A DNA stretch of 40,743 nucleotides from Pseudomonas sp. A-1. GTDB lineage: Bacteria; Pseudomonadota; Gammaproteobacteria; Pseudomonadales; Pseudomonadaceae. Below are positions 27,678 to 36,978 of this stretch, in pieces (the first letter of the stretch is position 1; the number at the start of each line of letters is the position of its first letter). Both the position numbers and the translations under genes were made by a program. The notes below the pieces were generated by a model. It did no database searches. It saw only the letters and a list, made by a program, of their open reading frames with translations, and was not told the DNA's origin. The DNA is taken from the NCBI RefSeq assembly GCF_004801855.1, contig NZ_SSTC01000042.1, positions 1 through 40,743 on the forward strand, written 5' to 3'.

Positions 27678-28787
27678 ATGACCACCCTGAACACCACCCC
27701 GCGCGCCGACGGTTTCCGCATGCCGGCGGAATGGGAGCCGCATGCGCAGACCTGGCTGCTCTGGCCGGAGCGGCCGGACAACTGGCGCCTCGGCGCCAAG
27801 CCGGCGCAGGCGGCCTTCGCCGCGGTGGCGAAGGCCATCGCTCGCTTCGAGCCGGTGACCGTCGGGGTCAGTGCGGCGCAGTACGAGAACGCCCGCGCGC
27901 GCCTGGCCCACGGCGACATCCGCGTGGTCGAGCTGAGCTGCGACGACGCCTGGGTGCGCGATACCGGGCCGACCTTCGTGGTCGACGGCCGCGGCGAGGT
28001 GCGCGGCGTGGACTGGACCTTCAACGCCTGGGGCGGCTTCGCCGGCGGCCTGTACGCGCCGTGGAACCGCGACGACCAGGTGGCCGGCAAGATCCTCGAG
28101 ATCGAGCGCTGCGCGCGCTACCGCGCCGAAGGCTTCGTGCTGGAGGGTGGCGCCATCCATGTCGACGGCGAGGGTACCCTGCTGACCACCGAGGAGTGCC
28201 TGCTCAACCCCAACCGCAATCCGCAGCTGACCCGCGGCGAGATCGAGGCGGTGCTGCATGCCCACCTGGCGGTGGAGCGGGTGATCTGGCTGCCGCACGG
28301 CCTGTACAACGACGAGACCGACGGCCACGTCGACAACTTCTGCTGCTTCGTGCGCCCCGGCGAGGTGCTGCTGGCCTGGACCGACGACGAGCGCGATCCC
28401 AACTGGTCGCGCTGCCGCGCCGCGCTGGCGGTGCTCGAGCAGGTGCGCGATGCCCGCGGCCGCGTGCTGGTCGTGCACCGCATGCCGATCCCCGGCCCGC
28501 TGCACGCCACCGCCGAGGAGTGCGCGGGGGTCGACCTGGTCGCCGGCAGCCAGCCGCGCGACCCGGCGATCCGCCTGGCCGCTTCCTACATCAACTTCCT
28601 GATCGTCAACGGCGGCATCATCGCGCCCTGCTTCGACGACCCCCGTGACGCCGAGGCGGCCGCCACCCTGCAGCGCCTGTTCCCCGAGCGCGAGGTGGTG
28701 ATGCTGCCGGGCCGCGAGATCCTCCTCGGCGGCGGCAACATCCACTGCATCACCCAGCAGCAGCCGGCGCCGCAGCGCAGGGGGTAA
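27678..28787 (+). CDS. aguA: Agmatine deiminase
   Basis: A guanidino-group-modifying enzyme that converts agmatine to N-carbamoylputrescine and ammonia in the arginine decarboxylase route to putrescine. The 369-residue protein shows the family motifs [39 protein letters not shown] and the nucleophile Cys357 in [14 protein letters not shown] 27678 has only a weak AGGTAG upstream (27667-27672). The product feeds AguB, encoded upstream. A repeat element follows the stop. Confidence 0.95.
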   Translation: MTTLNTTPRADGFRMPAEWEPHAQTWLLWPERPDNWRLGAKPAQAAFAAVAKAIARFEPVTVGVSAAQYENARARLAHGDIRVVELSCDDAWVRDTGPTFVVDGRGEVRGVDWTFNAWGGFAGGLYAPWNRDDQVAGKILEIERCARYRAEGFVLEGGAIHVDGEGTLLTTEECLLNPNRNPQLTRGEIEAVLHAHLAVERVIWLPHGLYNDETDGHVDNFCCFVRPGEVLLAWTDDERDPNWSRCRAALAVLEQVRDARGRVLVVHRMPIPGPLHATAEECAGVDLVAGSQPRDPAIRLAASYINFLIVNGGIIAPCFDDPRDAEAAATLQRLFPEREVVMLPGREILLGGGNIHCITQQQPAPQRRG

Positions 28788-28798
28788 CGGGGCAAATG

Positions 28799-28900
28799 CA
28801 GGCTAGAAAACCCGCGCAGCGGTTTTCTACCGCGACCCTGCGCCGAGTCACGCAGCAGGGCTGACGGTGGAAAAGACCTGCGGTCGTTTTCCACCCTACG
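28799..28900. repeat. Compound palindromic repeat after aguA
   Basis: Three inverted repeats follow each other: TAGAAAACC (28804-28812)/GGTTTTCTA (28821-28829); CCCTGCG (28836-28842) and CGCAG-CAGGG (28851-28860); and GGTGGAAAA-GACC (28866-28878)/GGTC-G-TTTTCCACC (28882-28895), followed by CTACG. Such GGTGGAAAA...TTTTCCACCCTACG units occur widely between Pseudomonas genes. The first stem, 16 bases after the aguA stop, may also terminate aguA. Confidence 0.75.
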
Positions 28901-28979
28901 GCGCTCTGGTGGGCCAAGAAAGCACCGCCTGCCGGCCCAGCCTTTGGAGCATGCGCGGTCTGAAGCGATGCCTTCCGCG

Positions 28980-29453
28980 TCAAAGCGGACGCCCCAGGCG
29001 TTTTTCGACTTGTCGCCTCTCCCACTGAGGGCCGAGGAATCCGTCAGGACGGAAGACACGGCTGGCATGCATGAGGACACCAAGCCCCCAGCCGCCCATT
29101 ACCCAAAGTGCCCACATCCTGTTGGGCGTGACGGTCAGATTGATCGCCAACAGGGTAAGCGTGATCACGGCGTAACGTGCCATGTGCCGATAAAAACCTC
29201 GTAGTTTGCGAACGTAGTTGAACGCTTCCGTCTCTTGCTGTTCGGATGGATCAGGGGTTCTGGATTCCATGGCCTGCTCCGGATTAAGGGCTGAGAAGTC
29301 GACCTCGAATACAGCAGCAAGAGACTTGAGGGATTCCGTACTGGCCGGATAGCCGGCTTCTATGCGCTGAATCGTGCGGACGCTCAGGCCGCTGGCCTCG
29401 GCAAGTTGTTGCTGGGACCAGCCCAGTTTGAGGCGCAATTTCTGAACCGACAT
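28980..29453 (-). CDS. HTH XRE-family protein with 2TM domain
   Basis: A 157-residue protein: an N-terminal Cro/C1-type helix-turn-helix (about 3-57, core WSQQQLAEASGLSVRTIQRIE in two parts WSQQQLAEASGL and SVRTIQRIE), a short charged linker, then a C-terminal 2TM domain (about 80-155) with two hydrophobic helices, the pattern F-x3-HMARYAV and GGWGLGVLMHASRVF. A DNA-binding head on a membrane hairpin suggests a membrane-sensing regulator, but target and signal are unknown. AAAGGGA precedes the ATG. Base composition is less GC-rich than neighbours and the gene lies between a repeat cluster and the TRAP genes, consistent with an acquired gene. Confidence 0.8.
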   Translation of the reverse strand: MSVQKLRLKLGWSQQQLAEASGLSVRTIQRIEAGYPASTESLKSLAAVFEVDFSALNPEQAMESRTPDPSEQQETEAFNYVRKLRGFYRHMARYAVITLTLLAINLTVTPNRMWALWVMGGWGLGVLMHASRVFRPDGFLGPQWERRQVEKRLGRPL

Positions 29454-29611
29454 TTTCAAGATCCCTTTGTTGCGGAGTGTCCAATCTGACGCAGCGCGCC
29501 ACATTCCGCCACGACGGCAAGACGACAGCAACCCGTCACGACCCCGAAAGCGGCCCGCCATGGCTGACTCGCCGGAGCGGCGGCCTGAAAAGGCGAGCAT
29601 TCTGCAGGCCA

Positions 29612-29648
29612 AACGAGAAGGGCCGGTCTTTGACCGGCCCTTCTCGTT
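29612..29648 (-). terminator. Intrinsic terminator of the dctQM operon
   Basis: A 17-bp perfect stem (29612-29628 with 29632-29648) with loop TTT begins 12 bases after the dctM stop on the minus strand. The rest of 29454-29659 holds the upstream region of the HTH gene; I see no other gene in it. Confidence 0.85.
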
Positions 29649-29659
29649 ACAGCGCAGGC

Positions 29660-31028
<1,369 letters not shown>

Positions 31029-31036
<8 letters not shown>

Positions 31037-31574
31037 GGTGCACCTCCGGGTAGGGCTCGCGGCCGGCCAGGCGGTAGCCGTAGACGATGATGTCGGCCAG
31101 CGCCTGCAGCATCAGGCTGACCAGCAGGACCAGGATGATGCTCTTCTGCAGGTAGACGAAGGCCAGGCCGCCGCTCTCGCCGGAGGCCTCGCGGGTGGCC
31201 CAGGACGAGGCCACGTAGTCCCAGCTGTTCCAGGCCAGGAACAGGCATACCGGCAGCAGCAGGAACAGGTGGCCGAGCAGGTCGACCAGCGCCTGCCGGG
31301 GCTGCGGGAACTTCTGGTAGAAGATGTCGACGCGCACGTGGCCGCCGCGCTGCAGGGTCCAGGCGGCGGCGCCCATGAACACCAGGGCGTGGGCGTACAT
31401 CACCGCTTCCTGCAGGGCGATGGCGCCGATGCCGAAGCCGTAGCGCAGCACCACCACCACGGCGGTGCCGAGGACGAGGAACAGGGTCAGCCAGGCGCAG
31501 GCTTTGCCGAAGCGCGCGTTGAGCGCCTCGATGCCGCGTGCCAGCCTGAGCAGGGCAGGAGGTGAGTCGGACAT
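31029..31574 (-). CDS. TRAP transporter small permease (DctQ family)
   Basis: The small membrane subunit, 181 residues with four predicted helices, which joins the large permease. Visible family features are the ALVFMGAAAWTLQRGGHVRVDIFYQ region (as GAAAWTLQRGGHVRVD, about 51-66) and a SWATREASGE loop near 130. AAGGA lies seven bases before ATG 31572-31574. It is the first gene of the minus-strand pair and is divergent from the binding-protein gene across 204 bases. Confidence 0.92.
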
Positions 31575-31667
31575 GGGAGGGTCCTTGTAGTTGTCAATTG
31601 GTCAGTCCGGCGATTCTCGCAATAGCGATGATCGGACGGCAATTGCTGGATGATTTGGAATAACCGT

Positions 31668-31695
31668 CTGTCAGTCTAGCCGCTGCGACTATGCT
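31668..31695 (+). promoter_or_regulatory. Predicted promoter of the TRAP binding-protein gene
   Basis: CTGTCA (31668-31673) and TATGCT (31690-31695), 16 bp apart, form a plausible sigma-70 promoter 83 bases before the ATG. The remaining divergent region 31575-31667 is AT-richer and probably holds the dctQ promoter on the other strand, for which I could not choose a single pair. Confidence 0.45.
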
Positions 31696-31778
31696 GGAGA
31701 GACAACCCGCGCCCGTGTTATCAAGAGGCACGCCTGCCGCCGCAGATGGCAGCGCCGCACAACAACAAGGAGTCCTGC

Positions 31779-32876
31779 ATGAAACGTCGCGACATACTCG
31801 CCGCCGCCGGTGTCGGCCTGGCCGCCACCGCGCTGGCCGGCTGCCAGAAGCAGAACGAGAGTGCCCCGGGTGGCGCCGCCGCTCCGGCGCAGACCTTCAC
31901 CTGGAAGATGGTCACCTCCTGGCCGAAGAACTTCCCCGGCGTCGGCGTCGGCGCCGAGCGCTTCGCCCGGCTGGTCAACGAGATGAGCAGCGGCCGCCTG
32001 CAGGTCAAGGTCTACGCGGCCGGCGAGCTGGTGCCGGCGCTGGAGGTGTTCGACGCGGTGTCGCGCGGCACCGCCGAGATGGGCCACGGCGCGCCCTACT
32101 ACTGGAAGGGCAAGGTGCCGGCGGCGCAGTTCTTCTGCGCCCTGCCGTTCGGCCCCAACGCCCAGGAGATGAACACCTGGCTGCACTACGGCGGCGGCAT
32201 GCAGCTGTGGGAGGAGGTGTACAAGCCGTTCAACGTGGTGCCCTTCGCCTGCGGCGCCACCGGCGTGCAGACCGCCGGCTGGTTCAACAAGGAGATCAAC
32301 TCGGTCGACGACTTCAAGGGCCTGAAGATGCGCACCCCGGGCCTGGGCGGCGAGGTGCTGACCCGCATGGGCGGCACCGTGGTCAACCTGCCGGCCGGCG
32401 AGATCTTCACCGCCCTGCAGACCGGCGCCATCGACGCCACCGAGTGGATCGGCCCGTACAACGACCTGGCCCTCGGCCTGCACAAGGCGGCCAAGTACTA
32501 CTACACCCCGGGCTGGCAGGAGCCCAACGTGACCTTCGAGCTGACCGTCAACCAGGCCGCCTGGGACAAGCTGCCGGCCGACCTCAAGGCCATCGTCAGC
32601 GCCGCCGCCCGCGACGTCAACGGCGACATGCTCGACGACTACAACGCGCGCAACATGGAGGCGATGGAGAAGCTCAGGGCCGAGGGTGTCGAGGTGCGCC
32701 GCCTGCCCGATGCGGTGATCGCCCGCCTGCGCGAGGTGGCCGCCGAGGTGGTCGAGGCGGCGGCCGCCGCCGACCCGGCCGCCGGCAAGGTGTGGGCGCA
32801 GCAGAAGGCCTATCTCAAGCGCCTGCGCGACTATGCCGAGGACAACGAGAAGCTGATCTACAACATCCGCAGCTGA
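31779..32876 (+). CDS. TRAP transporter solute-binding protein (TakP/FcbT1-like, 2-keto acid or related)
   Basis: A periplasmic binding protein of 365 residues. The N-terminus has twin arginines followed by a hydrophobic stretch and a lipobox (MKRRDILAAAG ... LAGC, Cys about 22), suggesting Tat export with lipid attachment. The DctP fold motifs include TWKMVTSWPKN, ELVPALEVFDAVSRG, KGLKMRTPGLGGEVL, and the EWIGPYND segment near 228. This pattern resembles the TakP group that binds 2-keto acids as a dimer; lactate or aromatic acids are alternatives. AAGGAG lies six bases before the ATG. It is divergent from its permease genes. Confidence 0.88.
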   Translation: MKRRDILAAAGVGLAATALAGCQKQNESAPGGAAAPAQTFTWKMVTSWPKNFPGVGVGAERFARLVNEMSSGRLQVKVYAAGELVPALEVFDAVSRGTAEMGHGAPYYWKGKVPAAQFFCALPFGPNAQEMNTWLHYGGGMQLWEEVYKPFNVVPFACGATGVQTAGWFNKEINSVDDFKGLKMRTPGLGGEVLTRMGGTVVNLPAGEIFTALQTGAIDATEWIGPYNDLALGLHKAAKYYYTPGWQEPNVTFELTVNQAAWDKLPADLKAIVSAAARDVNGDMLDDYNARNMEAMEKLRAEGVEVRRLPDAVIARLREVAAEVVEAAAAADPAAGKVWAQQKAYLKRLRDYAEDNEKLIYNIRS

Positions 32877-32900
32877 ATCGCGGCGCGCGCTGCTGAAACG

Positions 32901-32928
32901 ACAACGCCAGCCCTCGGGCTGGCGTTGT
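32901..32928. terminator. Bidirectional terminator
   Basis: A 12-bp stem ACAACGCCAGCC (32901-32912) with GGCTGGCGTTGT (32917-32928) and loop CTCG lies between the convergent TRAP binding-protein and thioesterase genes, 24 bases after one stop and 17 after the other. Confidence 0.8.
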
Positions 32929-32945
32929 GCCGTCCGGGGCCGCCG

Positions 32946-33347
32946 TCAGGCGCGCGTCGCCAGCGGGCGGGTGCGGCCGCTGGCGTCGATGGCGACGAAC
33001 ACGAACACCGCCTCGGTGACCTTGCGCCATTCGCTGGTCAGCGGGTCGTCGCTCCACACCTCGACCAAGAGGCGTACCGAGCTGCGGCCGACGGCCACCG
33101 TCTGGGTATAGAAGGACAGCTGCGCGCCCACCGCCACCGGCACCAGGAAGGCCATGCGGTCGATCGCCACCGTGGCCACCCGGCCGCCGGCGATGCGGCT
33201 GGCCATGGCGGTGCCGGCCAGGTCCATCTGCGCCACCAGCCAGCCGCCGTAGATGTCGCCGAAGCCGTTGGTTTCGCGCGGCAGCGCGGTGATCTGCAGG
33301 GCCAGGTCGCCCTGCGGGATGGGATCTTCCTGTTCGAATTCGTTCAT
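32946..33347 (-). CDS. Acyl-CoA thioesterase, hotdog fold (YciA-like)
   Basis: A 133-residue hotdog-fold thioesterase that hydrolyses acyl-CoA in the cytoplasm. The family segment NGFGDIYGGWLVAQMDLAGTAMA (as FGDIYGGWLVAQMD, about 29-42) carries the catalytic Asp position, followed by VATVAIDRMAFLVPV and the beta strands ending VFVFVAIDASGR. ATG 33345-33347 is chosen because conservation begins near it, although the ribosome-binding site is poor. It is divergent from pstS; the shared 214-base gap holds the Pho boxes. Confidence 0.87.
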   Translation of the reverse strand: MNEFEQEDPIPQGDLALQITALPRETNGFGDIYGGWLVAQMDLAGTAMASRIAGGRVATVAIDRMAFLVPVAVGAQLSFYTQTVAVGRSSVRLLVEVWSDDPLTSEWRKVTEAVFVFVAIDASGRTRPLATRA

Positions 33348-33463
33348 GTTTTCAGCGGGGCTCGGGGAATTGTTGTTGTGCACAGCGGCAATTGTGCCAA
33401 GCCCCGGGGCAAAGCGACAGCGCCGGCGGGCCCGGCCGCGGCAACCCGCCGCACGCCCGGTGT

Positions 33464-33518
33464 CGTCATGCAATTGTCACAAACGCTTCATAGAGTGTTC
33501 ATGCGGCCTGCCGATACT
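33464..33518 (+). promoter_or_regulatory. Double Pho box and -10 of the pstS promoter
   Basis: Four PhoB half-sites recur at exact 11-bp steps: CGTCAT (33464), TGTCAC (33475), CTTCAT (33486), GTTCAT (33497-33502). Ten bases later lies GATACT (33513-33518), a good -10. Pho-box half-sites with 11-bp period replacing the -35, and about 10 bp to the -10, are the known PhoB promoter architecture. The predicted start is about 37 bases before the ATG, leaving room for AGGAG. Confidence 0.85.
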
Positions 33519-33561
33519 GGCCCCCGATCCGAACCATCCCCTCCCCCGTTAGGAGCAAGGC

Positions 33562-34530
33562 ATGAAATTGAAGCGTTTGATGGCGGCCATGACCTTCGTC
33601 GCCGCCGGCGTCGCCACCGCCAGTGCGGTTGCCGCCATCGACCCGGCTCTGCCGACCTACGAGAAGACCACCGGCGTGTCGGGCAACCTGTCCAGCGTCG
33701 GTTCCGATTCCCTGGCCAACCTGATGACCCTGTGGGCCGAGGAATACAAGAAGAACTACCCGAACGTGAACATCCAGATCCAGGCCGCCGGTTCCTCCAC
33801 CGCGCCGCCGGCGCTGACCGAAGGCACCGCCAACATGGGTCCGATGAGCCGTCCGATGAAGGACAACGAGATCCAGGCCTTCGAAGAGAAGTACGGCTAC
33901 AAGCCGACCGCCGTGCCGGTCGCCATCGACGCCCTGGCTGTGTTCGTGCACAAGGACAACCCGATCAAGTCGCTGGACATCGCCCAGGTCGACGCGATCT
34001 TCTCCAGCACCCGCCTGTGCGGTGGCGACAAGGACATCAAGACCTGGGGCGACCTGGGCCTGACCGGCGAGTGGGCCGCCAAGCCGATCCAGCTGTTCGG
34101 CCGCAACTCGGTGTCCGGCACCTACGGCTACTTCAAGGAAGAAGCCCTGTGCAAGGGTGACTTCAAGGCCAACGTCAACGAGCAGCCGGGTTCCGCCTCG
34201 GTGGTGCAGTCGATCTCCAGCACCCTGAACGCCATCGGCTACTCGGGCATCGGCTACAAGACCTCCAGCGTCAAGGCCGTGCCGCTGTCCAAGAAGGGCG
34301 GCGAAGCCTTCGAGGCCAACGAAGCCAACGCCCTGGCCGGCAAGTTCCCGCTGGCGCGCTACTTCTACGTCTACGTGAACAAGGCGCCGAACAAGCCGCT
34401 GAGCCCGCTGGACGCCGAGTTCATCAAGCTGGTGCTGTCCAAGCAGGGCCAGGAAGTGGTGGTCAAGGACGGCTACATCCCGCTGCCGAGCAAGATCGCC
34501 GAGAAGACCCTCAAGGAGCTGGGCCTGTAA
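33562..34530 (+). CDS. pstS: Phosphate-binding protein PstS
   Basis: A high-affinity periplasmic phosphate-binding protein, 322 residues with a signal peptide ending AVAA/IDP (about 25). It is strikingly similar to P. aeruginosa PstS; phosphate-loop segments [20 protein letters not shown] and [18 protein letters not shown] are visible, and two cysteines (in STRLCGG and EALCKG) can form the known disulfide. Codon use is more biased to abundant-tRNA codons than in neighbours, as for a highly expressed protein. It has its own Pho-box promoter and a downstream hairpin that separates it from pstC. Confidence 0.97.
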   Translation: MKLKRLMAAMTFVAAGVATASAVAAIDPALPTYEKTTGVSGNLSSVGSDSLANLMTLWAEEYKKNYPNVNIQIQAAGSSTAPPALTEGTANMGPMSRPMKDNEIQAFEEKYGYKPTAVPVAIDALAVFVHKDNPIKSLDIAQVDAIFSSTRLCGGDKDIKTWGDLGLTGEWAAKPIQLFGRNSVSGTYGYFKEEALCKGDFKANVNEQPGSASVVQSISSTLNAIGYSGIGYKTSSVKAVPLSKKGGEAFEANEANALAGKFPLARYFYVYVNKAPNKPLSPLDAEFIKLVLSKQGQEVVVKDGYIPLPSKIAEKTLKELGL

Positions 34531-34580
34531 GTCGTCGACTTGCAGGCGGCACGGACGCCCCGGGCGCCAGCCCGACCCCA

Positions 34581-34618
34581 GCGACGCCCGCCACCCTCGC
34601 GAGAGTGGCGGGCGTCGC
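34581..34618 (+). terminator. Hairpin between pstS and pstC
   Basis: A 14-bp perfect stem (34581-34594 with 34605-34618); the 10-base loop itself contains the self-complementary CTCGCGAG. It starts 50 bases after the pstS stop, and the pstC promoter lies directly after it. It can end most pstS transcripts and protect their 3' end. Confidence 0.75.
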
Positions 34619-34620
34619 CG

Positions 34621-34664
34621 CGTCACCGCTCTGTAATCTTTGTGTCATAAAGCCCCGCTAGGGT
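34621..34664 (+). promoter_or_regulatory. Pho box and -10 of the pstC promoter
   Basis: PhoB half-sites CGTCAC (34621), TGTAAT (34632) and TGTCAT (34643-34648) are at 11-bp steps, and TAGGGT (34659-34664) follows with the same 10-base gap as in the pstS promoter. The predicted transcription start (about 34671) coincides with the first ATG of pstC. Confidence 0.8.
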
Positions 34665-34670
34665 GTGCGC

Positions 34671-36956
34671 ATGAATGACTTGGCCCGTGAAACCATGACC
34701 TCTCTCACAAAATCGCAGCGGCTGGATTTCGATACCCCGGCGCTGCAGCGCAAGCGTCGCATGCGTGCACTCAAGGACCGCCTGGCGCGCTGGTACGTGT
34801 CCATCGGCGGCCTGGCCGTGCTGGCCGCCATCACCCTGATCTTCTTCTACCTGGCCTATGTGGTGCTGCCGATCTTCGGCGGCGCCTCGCTGGAGGCGCG
34901 CGACGCCCAGCAGCCGGCCTGGCTGGCCCAGCAGGAGCAGCCGCTGCTGCTGGCCATCGAGGAGCAGAACCAGGTGGCCATGCGTCTGGATCGCGCCGGC
35001 AGCGTGCAGTTCTTCGACCTGCAGAACGGCGCGGCGCTGGACAGGGTCGGCCTGCCGTTGCCGGCCGGGACGACCATCCGCTCGGTCGGCCAGGACCAGC
35101 CGGGCAGCCGCCGCGTGGCGCTGGGCCTGTCCAACGGCCAGGTGCTGGTGCTGCAGCACAACTACAAGGTGTCCTACCCGAACAACGTCAAGACCATCGT
35201 CCCGGTGGTCGAGTACCCGTTCGGCGAGGCGCCGATCGCCCTCGACCCGCAGGGCCGCGCGCTGGACACCGTCGGCGTCAGCCTCAACGACTCGACCCTG
35301 CTGCTGGCCGCCTCCACCGGCGCCGAGCTGCACGTGCTGAGCCTCGAGCGCGAGGAGAACCTGTTCACCGGCGAGACCAGCCTCAGCGAGCGGCGCATCG
35401 ACCTGCCGCAGATCGCCGACCCGATCCGCGCCCTGGACATCGATCCGCGCCACCTGTGGCTGTACGTGTTCAACGGCCGCGCCACCGCCGACGTGTTCGA
35501 CCTGCGCAACAACAGCCTGAACGGCCGCTACGACCTGGCCCGCGACGCCGGCACCGAGATCACCACCGCCAGCCCGCTGCTCGGCGGCCTGTCGCTGATG
35601 GTCGGCGACTCGAAAGGCGGCATCGCCCAGTGGTTCATGGTCCGCGGCCAGGACGGCAAGGCCAGCCTGACCCGCATCCGCGACTTCCAGCTGGGCGACA
35701 GCCCGGTGACCCAGATCCTCGCCGAGGAGCGCCGCAAGGGCTTCATGGCCCTGGACGCCAAGGGCACCCTGGGCATCTTCCACAGCACTGCACACCGCAC
35801 CCTGCTCACCGAACCGGTCGCCGACGGCGCCGCGGTCGCCGCCCTGTCGCCGCGCGCCACCCGCGTGCTGGTGGAGAGCAACGGCCAGCTCAAGCGCTTC
35901 GTGGTCGACAACCCGCACCCGGAAGTGTCGTGGAGCGCGCTGTGGGGCAAGGTCTGGTACGAGAGCTATGACGAGCCCAGGCACGTCTGGCAGTCGACCT
36001 CGGCCAACACCGACTTCGAGCCCAAGCTGAGCCTCGCCCCGCTGGCCTTCGGCACCCTCAAGGCGGCCTTCTACGCCATGCTGCTGGCCGCCCCGCTGGC
36101 CATCTGCGCGGCCATCTACACCGCCTACTTCATGGCTCCGGCGATGCGCCGCAAGGTCAAGCCGGTGATCGAGCTGATGGAGGCGCTGCCGACGGTGATC
36201 CTCGGCTTCTTCGCCGGCCTGTTCCTCGCCCCCTACGTCGAGGGCCACCTGCCGGGCATCTTCAGCCTGCTGCTGCTGACCCCGCTCGGCATCGTCCTCG
36301 CCGCCTGGATCTGGAGCCGCCTGCCGGAGAGCATCCGCCTGCGCGTGCCGGACGGCTGGGAAGCCGCGCTGCTGATCCCGGTGGTGCTCGGCGTCGGCGC
36401 CTTCGCCCTGAGCATGAGCGGCCACCTGGAGAACTGGTTCTTCGGCGGCGACATGCGCCTGTGGCTGTCCAACGACCTGGGCATCCCCTTCGACCAGCGC
36501 AACGCCCTGGTGGTCGGCCTGGCGATGGGCTTCGCGGTGATCCCCAACATCTTCTCGATCGCCGAGGACGCCGTGTTCAGCGTGCCGAAGAGCCTGACCT
36601 TCGGCTCCCTGGCCCTCGGCGCCACCCCGTGGCAGACCCTGACCCGCGTGGTGATCCTCACCGCCAGCCCGGGCATCTTCTCGGCGCTGATGATCGGCAT
36701 GGGCCGCGCGGTGGGCGAGACCATGATCGTGCTGATGGCCACCGGCAACACGCCGATCATGGAGATGAACATCTTCGAGGGCCTGCGCACCCTGGCCGCC
36801 AACGTGGCGGTGGAGATGCCGGAGTCCGAGGTGGGCAGCACCCACTACCGCGTGCTGTTCCTCGCCGCGCTGGTACTGCTGGCCTTCACCTTCGTGATGA
36901 ACACCCTGGCGGAGCTGATCCGCACCCGCCTGCGCAAGAAGTACGCGTCGCTCTGA
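34671..36956 (+). CDS. pstC: Phosphate ABC transporter permease PstC
   Basis: A membrane subunit of the Pst importer. At 761 residues it is the long Pseudomonas form: one N-terminal helix (about 45-67), a large periplasmic domain (about 70-450) with repeated beta-rich segments that look propeller-like, then the six-helix permease core (about 455-755), including ELMEALPTVILGF and the coupling loop ALGATPWQTLTRVVI. ATG 34671 coincides with the predicted transcript start; ATG 34695 (eight codons later) would give a short leader but has no good ribosome-binding site. The first option implies a leaderless message. Confidence 0.92.
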   Translation: MNDLARETMTSLTKSQRLDFDTPALQRKRRMRALKDRLARWYVSIGGLAVLAAITLIFFYLAYVVLPIFGGASLEARDAQQPAWLAQQEQPLLLAIEEQNQVAMRLDRAGSVQFFDLQNGAALDRVGLPLPAGTTIRSVGQDQPGSRRVALGLSNGQVLVLQHNYKVSYPNNVKTIVPVVEYPFGEAPIALDPQGRALDTVGVSLNDSTLLLAASTGAELHVLSLEREENLFTGETSLSERRIDLPQIADPIRALDIDPRHLWLYVFNGRATADVFDLRNNSLNGRYDLARDAGTEITTASPLLGGLSLMVGDSKGGIAQWFMVRGQDGKASLTRIRDFQLGDSPVTQILAEERRKGFMALDAKGTLGIFHSTAHRTLLTEPVADGAAVAALSPRATRVLVESNGQLKRFVVDNPHPEVSWSALWGKVWYESYDEPRHVWQSTSANTDFEPKLSLAPLAFGTLKAAFYAMLLAAPLAICAAIYTAYFMAPAMRRKVKPVIELMEALPTVILGFFAGLFLAPYVEGHLPGIFSLLLLTPLGIVLAAWIWSRLPESIRLRVPDGWEAALLIPVVLGVGAFALSMSGHLENWFFGGDMRLWLSNDLGIPFDQRNALVVGLAMGFAVIPNIFSIAEDAVFSVPKSLTFGSLALGATPWQTLTRVVILTASPGIFSALMIGMGRAVGETMIVLMATGNTPIMEMNIFEGLRTLAANVAVEMPESEVGSTHYRVLFLAALVLLAFTFVMNTLAELIRTRLRKKYASL

Positions 36957-36978
36957 GGCTCTGGAAAGGTAGACGTCC

